Assembly: GCA_020072565.1 (NCBI GenBank)
Contig: JAIQGI010000050.1
Location: forward strand, 1-41,846
Length of the DNA: 41,846 bases
Source: Terriglobia bacterium
Lineage (GTDB): Bacteria > Acidobacteriota > UBA6911
Direction of reading: 5' to 3'
Shown: piece after piece, positions 1 to 7,480 of the stretch
Position numbering within the stretch: the first letter of the stretch is position 1
Layout of the letters: every line of letters starts with the position of its first letter
Notes under the pieces: model-generated
Database searches by the model: none
Seen by the model: only the letters and a program-made list of their open reading frames with translations
Told to the model about the DNA's origin: nothing
Position numbers and translations under genes: made by a program

Positions 1-133
1 ACTATGTCGAGCGAAACACTCACCGCATCCACACCGTGACCTGATTTCTTCAGATATAGAGCCTCACCGATCCGGTATCGCTCGACATAGTCAGGCAGGG
101 TTGATAGTGGCGGCTATGTCGTTGAAGACATAG
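1..133. repeat. Cluster of inverted CTATGTCG motifs (recombinase element end)
   Basis: A perfect 13-bp inverted repeat, ACTATGTCGAGCG at 1-13 and its complement at 79-91, is followed by further copies of the core at 114-121 (CTATGTCG) and 127-133 (GACATAG). The core differs by one base from the TTATGCCG core found after the recombinase fragment. I infer that these are recombinase-binding or terminal repeats of one mobile element. The sequence shows the repeats; the function is inferred. Confidence 0.5.
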
Positions 134-350
134 GCGCCATAGCACCGCAATGGAATTGCTCCACAATGGAGTCGATCCGTCGGTGATCGCTCTCTGGCTT
201 GGGCATGAGTCTATCGAAACAACGCAGATGTACACACATGCGGATCTTCGTCTCAAAGAGAAAGCTCTGGCCCGCGTGGCCACCACTATCCCGGCTGCCG
301 GGCGCTATCGTCCGGATGACAGTCTCCTTGCCTTCCTGGAATCGCTCTGA
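126..350 (+). pseudogene. Tyrosine recombinase (phage-integrase family), C-terminal remnant
   Basis: Only the last 70 or so residues of a tyrosine recombinase remain. The frame reads HRRHSTAMELL, then LWLGHESIETTQMY, and ends RPDDSLLAFLESL. In this family the RHxxA histidine-arginine box, the GH(E/V)S box and the Tyr nucleophile lie in this order, and all three are visible. There is an in-frame TGA just upstream of the HRRH segment, and the N-terminal domain and first catalytic Arg are missing, so the product cannot be active. The tail strongly resembles integrases with the pattern 'VDRSVIALWLGHESVETTQ', which often occur as multi-recombinase elements. The fragment sits between two clusters of TATGYCG motifs, suggesting an internal deletion of a larger element. 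Confidence 0.75.
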
Positions 351-459
351 TTATGCCGCATGGCCGCGTCGATCCAGGCCGATTTTTAAACCCAAGTCGT
401 GATCGACGCGGCATAATCCGGGTGTCGGCATTATGCATGTTATGCCGATATCGGCATAA
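349..459. repeat. Cluster of inverted TTATGCCG motifs including a perfect 20-bp palindrome
   Basis: Immediately after the recombinase stop, TTATGCCGC (351) pairs with GCGGCATAA (409-417). The right arm, 401-418, is continuous, while the left arm is split by an 8-base insertion (349-359 plus 368-374). Positions 440-459 are the perfect palindrome TTATGCCGATATCGGCATAA, and another inverted core lies at 425-435. These look like the downstream terminus of the recombinase element. Binding by the recombinase is inference. Confidence 0.55.
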
Positions 460-584
460 AATGCACTGGCTGGAGTGCAAGCGCTTCTCCCTTCCCTCGC
501 CGCGGATGAGGCAGCTTATCCCGCCTATCCATCCGAATTCAACAGGCGCCCCCCCGCGGCCTCCTCGCGTCCCAGCTTCTGCTA

Positions 585-1118
585 CTACCGGACGCCTGCC
601 AAGTTGCGTGCCCTTGTCCTCCTGCGAAATGCGATGGCGGTCAACGCCGACAGGGCGACCCCGAACCGCACAAATCCGCTGAGATTTTCCGTAACGATCC
701 TCCGGAGTGTCGTTTCATCCCGCAGCAACTCGAGCATCTGCCCTGCCTGCGACGGATCCATCCCGAGCGCCTGCTGACGCGCGAGTTCGGACTGAACCAT
801 GTCTTCCAGGAAATGCGGATACACGAATGAAATCGATACGATGTTGTAGGTGACGTATACCAGACCGGTGCACACGGCGATGATAAACCCGACGAGCAGC
901 GCACTCCAGTATGTGGTATGTCCGTCGAGCACGTGCCTCCCGTAATAACGAGTGCCGACGGCAATGCTGGCGGCAAGCGCCAGCAGGGTGACAAGCAGGC
1001 TCCCCCGCGCGAAGTAGATGCCCGCCAGGTACAGCGCGACACCAATGGCCACCTGAATCAAGCCGGAGACAAGACCGATGGCAACCGCCGGTTTCCATTG
1101 AAACGTGTTCATGGTCAT
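585..1118 (-). CDS. DUF4199-like integral membrane protein
   Basis: The 177-residue protein has three or four hydrophobic helices: about residues 7-28, 34-55 and 70-95, and one near 145-160. A central polar stretch runs roughly from residue 105 to 140. This layout and the sequence around YYGRHVLDGHTTYWSALLVGF fit the DUF4199 family of small membrane proteins of unknown function. The start is placed at the ATG at 1118 because AGGAGGA (1125-1131 on the complement) lies 6 bases upstream; the reading frame extends 11 codons further upstream without such a site. The protein ends in a basic tail (RRRTRARNLAGVR). It runs in the same direction as, and about 50 bases after, the exported methyltransferase-like gene and may be co-transcribed with it. 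No catalytic motif is visible, and the function is unknown. Confidence 0.75.
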   Translation of the reverse strand: MTMNTFQWKPAVAIGLVSGLIQVAIGVALYLAGIYFARGSLLVTLLALAASIAVGTRYYGRHVLDGHTTYWSALLVGFIIAVCTGLVYVTYNIVSISFVYPHFLEDMVQSELARQQALGMDPSQAGQMLELLRDETTLRRIVTENLSGFVRFGVALSALTAIAFRRRTRARNLAGVR

Positions 1119-1172
1119 AAGCAATCCTCCTCTTTTGTATAATCGAACCAAGGTAGGGACAGGCGCTTCCCG

Positions 1173-2021
1173 TTACGGTTTTCTGGCGATCGCGCGGACG
1201 AGGCGCGAACCGGGGCCTCCCCAGTCGGCCGTCGCTTCGAACTCTTTATAAGACTCGATTTCAAAGGCGCTGAAAATGCTCCGCAACTGGCCAGGCCTGA
1301 GCGCCCTTATCCCCGCGGGCCTCGGTCGTTCCGGAGTGTCCAGGAAATGCTCGAAGACGATTCTGCCGTTCTTGCGCAAACCTGTGGCGAGTCTCTCAAC
1401 AAATGCCGAGTCCGACATGGGCGCCCACGCAAAGGTGAGCACGATCAGGTCCCATTTCCCGGCGCCGAAATCAAAGTCGTCGTAGGAACCTTTGACGGCG
1501 GTGATCGCAACCCCCGCCTTCTTCGCGTTGGACTCTGCCGCCGCCAGCGCGCCGCTGGAAATGTCGAACCCGATGACATTCCAGCCCCTCTGCGCCAGGT
1601 AGACGGCGTTCCGGCCCTGCCCCATGCCGGCGTCAAGTGCGGTTCCCGGTTTCAAACCTTTGACGGCCTCGACCAGTAACGCACTTGGGGAAGTCGGGAC
1701 ATCCATGGATGGGTCCCCCGTGGGCTGCCTGGTGAACGCGCGATCGTAGTAGATCTCGACCGCTTCACGGCGGCTGAAGAACAGGTTCTTTATAATTCCC
1801 GCCCGGCGCTCGATTTCCTCGGCCGGAACTCCTTCCTGCCGCAGCTTGAGAAAGTAGTCTCGCGTGGGATTTGCTTCCCACGACGCGGTCTTGAACCATG
1901 CCATGAACTCGCGCCATACTTCCTCGGGGCTTCCCTGGCTATGCGCAGGCAGGCCGGCGAGGGTTGCAACACTGATGCCTGCGAGCAATACAAACAACAA
2001 CACACGTTTCGTTTTTTTCAT
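1173..2021 (-). CDS. Exported class I SAM-dependent methyltransferase-fold protein
   Basis: The 282-residue product begins with a typical Sec signal (MKKTKRVLLF, hydrophobic core, LPAHSQG near residues 24-30). The mature part carries a Rossmann methyltransferase fold: glycine-rich motif I LDAGMGQGRNAVYLA at about 129-143, the acidic motif II end GFDIS at 151-155, and a later WDLIVLTFAW strand. Residues 30-110 form a helical region containing 'EVWREFMAWFK' and 'RDYFLKLRQEG'. The start at 2021 follows AAGGAGTGGCTGCG; 13 upstream codons in frame are unlikely to be used. A signal peptide on a SAM-dependent enzyme is odd, because SAM is not expected outside the cytoplasm. Either the leader is a membrane anchor, or the protein is a SAM-independent relative. 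The substrate is unknown. Confidence 0.8.
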   Translation of the reverse strand: MKKTKRVLLFVLLAGISVATLAGLPAHSQGSPEEVWREFMAWFKTASWEANPTRDYFLKLRQEGVPAEEIERRAGIIKNLFFSRREAVEIYYDRAFTRQPTGDPSMDVPTSPSALLVEAVKGLKPGTALDAGMGQGRNAVYLAQRGWNVIGFDISSGALAAAESNAKKAGVAITAVKGSYDDFDFGAGKWDLIVLTFAWAPMSDSAFVERLATGLRKNGRIVFEHFLDTPERPRPAGIRALRPGQLRSIFSAFEIESYKEFEATADWGGPGSRLVRAIARKP

Positions 2022-2242
2022 CGCAGCCACTCCTTCACGAATGAAATTGCATTTGTGCATCTTTGTTTCTTTTAGACGCCCGCCTGAGGTTCTGCATCCA
2101 TGCTAAAAAGGTGGGAAAAAACAGGATTCCACTTTTGCGGTAGGCAGCGGAAAACAGCATACGGGATTAGGCGACAGCATAGACGAAGCGGAAAACCTTG
2201 AGCCGTGTATATTTTCGGAAAGAAATCTGTTAGAAATGGATC

Positions 2243-3175
2243 GTGCGTGCGATTCCTTTTTTGTTTTTTTTCGCCATTGCCGGTGTCGGCTGTATTTCCG
2301 TCGCGAAATCGTATGGTTTGCAGCGTCGGTACAGGCAGGAGTATCTGCCGGCCTACACTCTCTATCTCGGCGGCTGGGGAGTTCTGGCTCTCTTTGCGGT
2401 AGTTCATTTCATACTTGCAACTCCCGTGATACCTGCCGAGGCATGGGTTCGCATCACACTGGCCTTAAACCCGCTCGTCCACCTGATCGTGGCCGTGAGC
2501 ATGTACTTCTACTCCTCTCTGATGGCGCAGCTCGCCGGCCGCAAATTGTCGAGGCTGTATAACATCCTCTATGCGGTGGCGTGGGGGGGCAGCGCTGTCG
2601 TCATAGCTATCGTGGCAGCGCGGCCCCCTGCGGAGATTTCGAACTATCCCCTCGTTCTTTCGGTGGCGCAGTACCTGCTCAGGACGGTAACGTTCCTGGG
2701 CTGGGGACTTTATCTGCTGCTGCATTTGAGGAAGATCGACGACCTTCTCGAGCGGAGGTTTCTGCGTAATTGGGTCATCCTGTTGCTGGCCGGCTACGCG
2801 AGTTTCGATCTGTCACTCAAGATTCCCCGAGCCTCCGACTACGTGATAGCGACTTTACAGGCCGGCTTCAACATTCCGGCCCTGTTTTACCTGTCCTATT
2901 TCCTAAGAAGACGCTCCGTAGAACGGCCGTTCGAGGCAAATCAGACCGACCTGAATGCGATTTTGGTTCCGCTCGGCGTTTCACCGCGGGAAACGGAGAT
3001 CGTCGAATTGATCCTGAGAGGATTCAGCAACAAGGAGATCTCGGGCCGTCTTTTCATCTCCGTGGATACGGTCAAGAAGCATAGTTACAATGTCTACCGG
3101 AAACTCGGCGTTCAAAATCGGGTTCAACTCAGCTACTTTGTGCAAAATCGTCCTGGAGGGCCACAGAGGGGATGA
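2243..3175 (+). CDS. Membrane-bound LuxR-type transcriptional regulator
   Basis: This 310-residue protein combines an N-terminal membrane region with a C-terminal LuxR/FixJ-type helix-turn-helix. About seven hydrophobic segments cover residues 1-215. The DNA-binding domain is at about 245-300 and shows the family pattern SPRETEIVELILRGFSNKEI followed by FISVDTVKKHSYNVYRKLGV. There is no receiver or autoinducer domain, so the signal is presumably sensed in or at the membrane. The start is a GTG at 2243 with only a weak upstream purine stretch. It is divergently transcribed from the exported methyltransferase/DUF4199 pair across a 220-base gap, which makes that pair the natural candidate target (inference). 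Confidence 0.85.
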   Translation: MRAIPFLFFFAIAGVGCISVAKSYGLQRRYRQEYLPAYTLYLGGWGVLALFAVVHFILATPVIPAEAWVRITLALNPLVHLIVAVSMYFYSSLMAQLAGRKLSRLYNILYAVAWGGSAVVIAIVAARPPAEISNYPLVLSVAQYLLRTVTFLGWGLYLLLHLRKIDDLLERRFLRNWVILLLAGYASFDLSLKIPRASDYVIATLQAGFNIPALFYLSYFLRRRSVERPFEANQTDLNAILVPLGVSPRETEIVELILRGFSNKEISGRLFISVDTVKKHSYNVYRKLGVQNRVQLSYFVQNRPGGPQRG

Positions 3176-3344
3176 GGTTGAAGCTGAGATCGGTCCCGAG
3201 AATATGCCCGGCTAACTTGGCAAAGTGGTGCTTGCCATACGCTTACACGATCTGCGCAGGGAAACTTGGACGCAAGGGCTGCCCCAACGAAGGCTCAGAT
3301 GGCGACATGCTTTATCCTGCGACCGACTTTCTCGTCATGAACTC

Positions 3345-3884
3345 TCAGCGTTTCGTTCTCGAAGTGTCCACGCCCAGTCCGCCATCAACCTGTTTTGCAG
3401 CAACTTCCGCCCACCTGCGCTCCACGCGGCGTTCCCAGGCAAGCAACAAGTAGCCGTAGACCAATGTTTGAAGCACGATCTCTGGCAGGTGCGCCATGAA
3501 TAGCCCAAGGTGAAAGGTTGTGGAATACACCCAATCTTCGATTACACCAGAGATTCCGGCTATCGAGCCGATGAGGAGAAGCAGCGACGCGACCACAAGA
3601 CCCCCAGAGCGGGGCATTTTGAGAAGCGCGGCCCTTAGGGGGAATAGGGCGACGCCGTGCAGCACCCCGCGGACGATCTGCGCCGGCACGAACCAACGCC
3701 GCACAAACTCGCTCTCGGGATTGCGCAGCCATGGAAGCGCTTCCGCACCGGTCCAAAAACGTCTTGCCACGAACCAGTAAGACACTGCACCAATGACGAG
3801 GTAGGTGAGAACATGGAGTACCGTGCTGCGGACAGTGAAACCCACCAACATTCGAAAGATACCTCGCCTGTTCTGTGCCGTCAT
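3345..3884 (-). CDS. Four-helix membrane protein of unknown function
   Basis: The 179-residue protein has four clear hydrophobic helices. They include the segment VLHVLTYLVIGAVSYWFVA near the N-terminus, a helix in the middle around IVRGVLHGVALFPL, LVVASLLLLIGSIAGISGVI, and IVLQTLVYGYLLLAW near the C-terminus, followed by a charged tail. The start is placed at the ATG at 3884, which has a strong GGAGGTGG upstream; the frame stays open 17 codons further but without a ribosome site. I do not recognise a named family. It converges with the LuxR-type regulator, so the two are not co-transcribed. Confidence 0.65.
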   Translation of the reverse strand: MTAQNRRGIFRMLVGFTVRSTVLHVLTYLVIGAVSYWFVARRFWTGAEALPWLRNPESEFVRRWFVPAQIVRGVLHGVALFPLRAALLKMPRSGGLVVASLLLLIGSIAGISGVIEDWVYSTTFHLGLFMAHLPEIVLQTLVYGYLLLAWERRVERRWAEVAAKQVDGGLGVDTSRTKR

Positions 3885-3935
3885 TTTCCACCTCCGTCTG
3901 ACCCTTGGTCGCGTTCGAACGCCATGGATCCGCAC

Positions 3936-4380
3936 ATGACCGGTCTAGCTTGTAAGTAGAATGACCTGGGTCCCAACCCTGCGAGAAGCATGCAAACATA
4001 GTCGTGAGGGTTAGCCTTTCGCCTATTATCTGAGCGATTGGAACGGAATGCAACCGAGTTCATTATCGCGACTTGCCGAGGTATCCAGATCGGCGGGACA
4101 AGCCAATACGCGATCCGGAGATTGAGTTCGAGGATGTAACGACGCTGCGGGTCGACATCGTGGGGACGTTTCCTCGAACGCGACTTCAATAGCATGTCGG
4201 GGACTTCTACGGGTAGCGCGTTTTACGACCAAGTGCAAGATCCTCTGTTTCTTGGCGGATCCCATCATAGCGTCAGACCCACAAACTACGACCCCATAGT
4301 TAGACGTTTAGGGGCCGTTATTCATTACTGTCCGCAGCCGTTTGCCCTCATGTACCATCAAGTCATTGGTTTCCATGACG
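3936..4380. other. Gap without a recognisable gene
   Basis: No intact gene is visible on either strand. Short open frames exist on both strands, for example a plus-strand stretch ending at the TAG near 4192, but none has a start with a ribosome site or a sequence I recognise. It probably belongs to the same decayed region as the hairpin and winged-helix fossil that follow. Confidence 0.4.
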
Positions 4381-4448
4381 GGCGCCATAACCTCGAAATT
4401 CTCACTGGCACATGGAGGCGTCTCTCGGAATTTCGAGGTTATGGCGCC
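4381..4448. repeat. Perfect 21-bp inverted repeat with 26-nt loop
   Basis: The arms at 4381-4401 and 4428-4448 are exact reverse complements over 21 bp; they begin GGCGCCATAACC and end GGTTATGGCGCC. Beyond one mismatch, four further bases (TGAC/GTCA) also pair. No T-tract follows, so a simple rho-independent terminator is unlikely. It lies just upstream of a fossil winged-helix domain in an otherwise gene-free stretch. It could be a small palindromic mobile element, a terminal remnant of an insertion, or a cruciform-forming site. Confidence 0.8.
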
Positions 4449-4640
4449 TGTCACTGAAGTTCCTGTGGAGGGGCCCAGCGATATAATCACATGCGAGGAG
4501 ATCTACGAACGGCTTTGGCGCTACGGCACCGTCATCGAGTTCGAGCACGGCGCAAACTCGGCGGGGAAGCAGCTGTGCGCAACTACCTTTGCGACTCCGC
4601 AACCACCCCACGGTTCATGGAATCAGGAATAGGAGACTGA
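4449..4640 (+). pseudogene. Fossil OmpR/CadC-type winged-helix DNA-binding domain
   Basis: The frame reads ITCEEIYERLWRYGTVIEFEH followed by GANSA. This matches the core of acidobacterial winged-helix (Trans_reg_C) regulators, usually 'TREELRERLW...TFVDFEHGLNTA'. The expected continuation 'LRxxLGDSAxxPRFIET' is present only in another frame, as VRNYLCDSATTPRFMESG, so a frameshift lies near 4575. The usual N-terminal strand also seems shifted: LKFLWRGP is in a third frame. The sequence ends at nearby stops without the TPR or TolB-like part normally attached. It is a short, decayed fragment with no intact product, directly beside the 21-bp inverted repeat. Confidence 0.65.
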
Positions 4641-4893
4641 CGACCCTGACCTCCAGAGCGCCAGCCCCATCGGCAGGGCCGAGGCCAAGAACTACTTTTT
4701 GCGGCCAAAAAACAGGCCCGATTTCTTGATGCTCCCACGCCTGGAAGTCTCCTGATCCGTACTTTTTCGTGCACTTCCGAACAGTCGCCGTGGTTATTTC
4801 CCGATTTGTCCCCAATTCGCAATCCACTCGATCGGGCAAATCGCTCTTCTGCTTCGATTGCATACCGCAACAAGCGGTTGCAGCAGCGGATTG

Positions 4894-6516
4894 TCACTTG
4901 TCAACCGATTCCTCATCCATCATCCTCAAAAAGCGCATGATCTGCTGGACTGTCTGGCCAATGCCGGGTTTCTGGATGAATTGGGCCGGGTGACCGACAA
5001 TTCTGTTGTCGTGCACATAGGGCAGGCCGGTATCCGGGTTGATCATGTCAGCAATCACCAGTATCTGATTGAGAGCTCCGCCGGTCCCCACCGGGAAGCG
5101 GCCGCTTTCAAAAACCAGGTTGTTCTTCACTTCGGTTCCGGCACCTCCAAACTCCTTGTTCGACACAAGAACGATCACGCCACTTTCGCGCTCCGTGAGC
5201 CTGTAATCGTTGTGCATGATCACACAGTTCTCCACCGGATTCGGCAGAGGGGTTGTGGTGGGATACCCATGTATCGATTCAAGCCAAATGACCGGCTGCA
5301 ACTCAGATCCATCCGGTATGAGCCTTCCCAGGACATTGTTCGAGAACGTCGTATCGGCCGTCGAAATCAGGGCGTGATTGTAAGCCTGCATTTCCGAAAG
5401 GTCGTTATCTACGATGATATTATCGTGCCCGTAGAAGGCTACGGCTATGGTAAGGCCGCACGTACCGGACATGGTGTTATCTCTGACGACACTGTGACTG
5501 AGACCTGTCGAGGTGCCCCCAAGACACATTGCCTCGGCTCCAGTATCAGGGGGGGAATCCATCTGTATGTCGTTCCCGCTGATAAGGACCGGGCCGTTGT
5601 CTCCCTGGACAAACTGATTTACCCACGGCGAGCTCGAGGTTTGCCTGTATCGTCTGAATCCTTTTTCAGGATCCGGATCAGGGCTGTTGAGGTTGGACCA
5701 GCCATAGATCAATATCGCCTGAGTGAACACACCGGGAGTCGTGATCATCAGGTTATTGGTGATTTCAAACGGATAGCGGACACTGTTGCCGAGCGAATCT
5801 GTCGGCACGACGGGCACATCATAGGGAAAAGTACTGATGGGTTGCAGTGTAAATCCGATCCATCGGCCACAGGCAGGGTACACTCCCCTGAGCACATTGT
5901 TATCTATCCTGACCGGGAAACCTGCGGAATTGTAGGCGAGGACGGGGTACGATACTACACTGATGTGATTCCTCTCCACCACAACAGGATGGTCGCTCGC
6001 CTGCCGGTTTGCGGATGAAATAAACATCCCGGTAGCGGCGGCTGTGGAAGTCAGTTTGAGTTCACGAACAGTGACGCCCGGAGCATTGACTGCGAACACC
6101 ATCGCGTTACCGGAAAGGGTGGGAGAGAAGATGAATGGCCCCCCGCCACCGACGATTTTCGTCTTCGGCTCATCGAGAATAGCGTCCCAGCCATCGCCTG
6201 TCAGGGTGATGTCCGGACGCAGGAGTTTGATCACGCCACCCGTTCCGGTCGTAGTGCCTCCGAAGTTGAATGCCAAGGGATTACCGGAGACATCGGTGGA
6301 TTTCATGATGACAGTCCCCGGTGAATCGACGTTGTCCAAAGCCCACTGCACATTTATCCTGTCTGTCGGATAGATACCGGTCGGATACACTTCATAGACC
6401 GCATTGCCCGCGGCTCCCAAAGCGATAGCGGACCGACCGGGCGCTTCGCCTGGTTCGGCTACACCTACCTGTGACATGGCAACCAGAAGCAGGGTAAATA
6501 GAAATCGGTATTTCAT
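4894..6516 (-). CDS. Secreted right-handed parallel beta-helix protein
   Basis: The 540-residue product has a Sec signal peptide (MKYRFLFTLLLVAMSQVGVA, cleavage near residue 20). It is followed by an NVQWALDNVDSPGTVIM segment typical of the entry into a pectate-lyase-like beta-helix, where a coordinate-like prefix leads to 'GTVxL' turns. Much of the chain consists of short strands with Asn-rich turns (VERNHISV, RIDNNVLRG, ITNNLMI, ISGNDIQM, VRDNTMSG, VDNDLSEM, FSNNVLGR, VKNNLVFE), the pattern of PbH1 repeats. No catalytic Asp/Arg set of a pectate lyase or polygalacturonase can be assigned by eye, so it may be a polysaccharide-active enzyme or a surface-binding protein. AAGGAGG lies a few bases before the ATG. 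It is divergent from the ECF sigma factor. Confidence 0.8.
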   Translation of the reverse strand: MKYRFLFTLLLVAMSQVGVAEPGEAPGRSAIALGAAGNAVYEVYPTGIYPTDRINVQWALDNVDSPGTVIMKSTDVSGNPLAFNFGGTTTGTGGVIKLLRPDITLTGDGWDAILDEPKTKIVGGGGPFIFSPTLSGNAMVFAVNAPGVTVRELKLTSTAAATGMFISSANRQASDHPVVVERNHISVVSYPVLAYNSAGFPVRIDNNVLRGVYPACGRWIGFTLQPISTFPYDVPVVPTDSLGNSVRYPFEITNNLMITTPGVFTQAILIYGWSNLNSPDPDPEKGFRRYRQTSSSPWVNQFVQGDNGPVLISGNDIQMDSPPDTGAEAMCLGGTSTGLSHSVVRDNTMSGTCGLTIAVAFYGHDNIIVDNDLSEMQAYNHALISTADTTFSNNVLGRLIPDGSELQPVIWLESIHGYPTTTPLPNPVENCVIMHNDYRLTERESGVIVLVSNKEFGGAGTEVKNNLVFESGRFPVGTGGALNQILVIADMINPDTGLPYVHDNRIVGHPAQFIQKPGIGQTVQQIMRFLRMMDEESVDK

Positions 6517-6718
6517 AAGAACCTCCTTGTATGGACGAAATTACACTTTTCTGAGCTCTACCCTATTAATGCGGGAATTGGCTTCGAGCGGGGTCACGGG
6601 TCACGATTGTTCCGGATTGCCAATTGCGGTGAGGGAAACGGGGTGCTCCGTTCCGCGTGCAGCGGCTATTCTGGGGCAATGTGAAAAATCAGCGTAGCGG
6701 TTTATTGCCGGACCGATC

Positions 6719-6724
6719 TATAAT
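6719..6724 (+). promoter_or_regulatory. Candidate -10 box upstream of the ECF sigma factor
   Basis: A perfect TATAAT lies 44 bases before the sigma factor start. No good TTGACA is found at the usual distance, so this is a partial promoter call only. Confidence 0.35.
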
Positions 6725-6767
6725 TAGAGAAACATAAGAGTTACCTTCGATTCCTGGAGACCGTTCC

Positions 6768-7352
6768 ATGGGAGCCAATGCTCCGGAGGAAGTTACCAGG
6801 CTACTGCAGGCGTGGTGTCACGGCGACCGTGCCGCCCTCGATCAACTCATCCCCCTGGTGCATGACGAGCTCCACCGGCTTGCGCATCAGTACATGGCGC
6901 ATGAAGCTGCCGGCCACGTGCTTCAGACCACAGCCCTGGTCAACGAAGCCTACATGCGGCTGATTGATGCAAGGCAGGTCGAGTGGCAGAACCGGGCGCA
7001 CTTCTTCGCCATTTCGGCCAATCTCATGCGCCGCATCCTGGTCGATTTTGCACGCGCCCGCCGATATAAGAAACGGCGGGCCAGCACCCGGAATGCACAC
7101 CTCGACCTTGATCGAGGACAAATCCCCCAATTTCAGGCAGGGCCGGACATCATAGCCCTGGACGATGCGCTGCAGGCGCTTTCAGCCTTCGATCCCCGGG
7201 GTGCCAGGGTGGTGGAACTGCGCTTCTTTGGCGGCCTTACTGTGGAAGAAACAGCCGAGGTGCTGGCAGTGTCGCCCAAAACCGTCAAGCGGGACTGGGC
7301 GGGCGCAAAGGTATGGCTTCTTGGCCAGATGAAACGCGGAGGAAGGGATTGA
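6768..7352 (+). CDS. ECF-family RNA polymerase sigma factor (TIGR02999 type)
   Basis: The 194-residue protein has the two sigma regions of an ECF factor. Region 2 covers about residues 5-90 (DELHRLAHQYMAHEAAGHVLQ, then TALVNEAYMRLID and NRAHFFAISANLMRRILVDFAR). Region 4 covers about 130-190 and includes the helix-turn-helix GGLTVEETAEVLAVSPKTVKR. The 'HVLQTTALVNEAYMRL' and 'FFAISANLMRRILVDFARAR' strings are hallmarks of the TIGR02999 group found in Acidobacteria and Planctomycetes next to membrane Ser/Thr kinases. GGAG precedes the ATG at 6768. The stop overlaps the probable TTG start of the kinase gene (TTGA), so the two form a unit in which the kinase may control the sigma factor, as the family context suggests. 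No anti-sigma factor is visible. Confidence 0.9.
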   Translation: MGANAPEEVTRLLQAWCHGDRAALDQLIPLVHDELHRLAHQYMAHEAAGHVLQTTALVNEAYMRLIDARQVEWQNRAHFFAISANLMRRILVDFARARRYKKRRASTRNAHLDLDRGQIPQFQAGPDIIALDDALQALSAFDPRGARVVELRFFGGLTVEETAEVLAVSPKTVKRDWAGAKVWLLGQMKRGGRD

Positions 7353-7480
7353 ATCCCGAGCGCTGGGAACGACTCAAGCAGTTGTATCAATCCGCCCTGG
7401 AGCAAGAGCCGGGCGGGCGGACCGGATTCCTGTAGGAAGCCTGTGCCGGCGACGAGTCTCTGCGGGCAGATGTCGACTCT
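7349..7480 (+). other. Amber-interrupted 5' extension of the kinase gene
   Basis: From a TTG at 7349, overlapping the sigma factor stop and preceded by GGAGG, the frame reads LNPERWERLKQLYQSALEQE, then PGGRTGFL, a TAG at 7433-7435, and EACAGDESLRADVDSMLARH. That is the standard N-terminus of acidobacterial Ser/Thr kinases (NPERW..., FLxEACxGDxxLRxEVxSLL), unbroken except for the amber codon at codon 29. The next in-frame ATG, 7481, has no ribosome site. Either the gene carries a nonsense mutation, the base is a sequencing or assembly error, or translation reinitiates downstream. Confidence 0.75.

Noticed and set aside
4381-4448. Integron attC-like site
   Set aside because: The arms lack the RYYYAAC/GTTRRRY boxes and the extrahelical-base pattern of attC; a lone GTTAGAC at 4299-4305 has no partner, and no integron integrase is present.
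4858-6018. Long plus-strand open frame opposite the beta-helix gene
   Set aside because: It has no signal, ribosome site or recognisable motif; the minus strand encodes a clear exported protein with a strong ribosome site.
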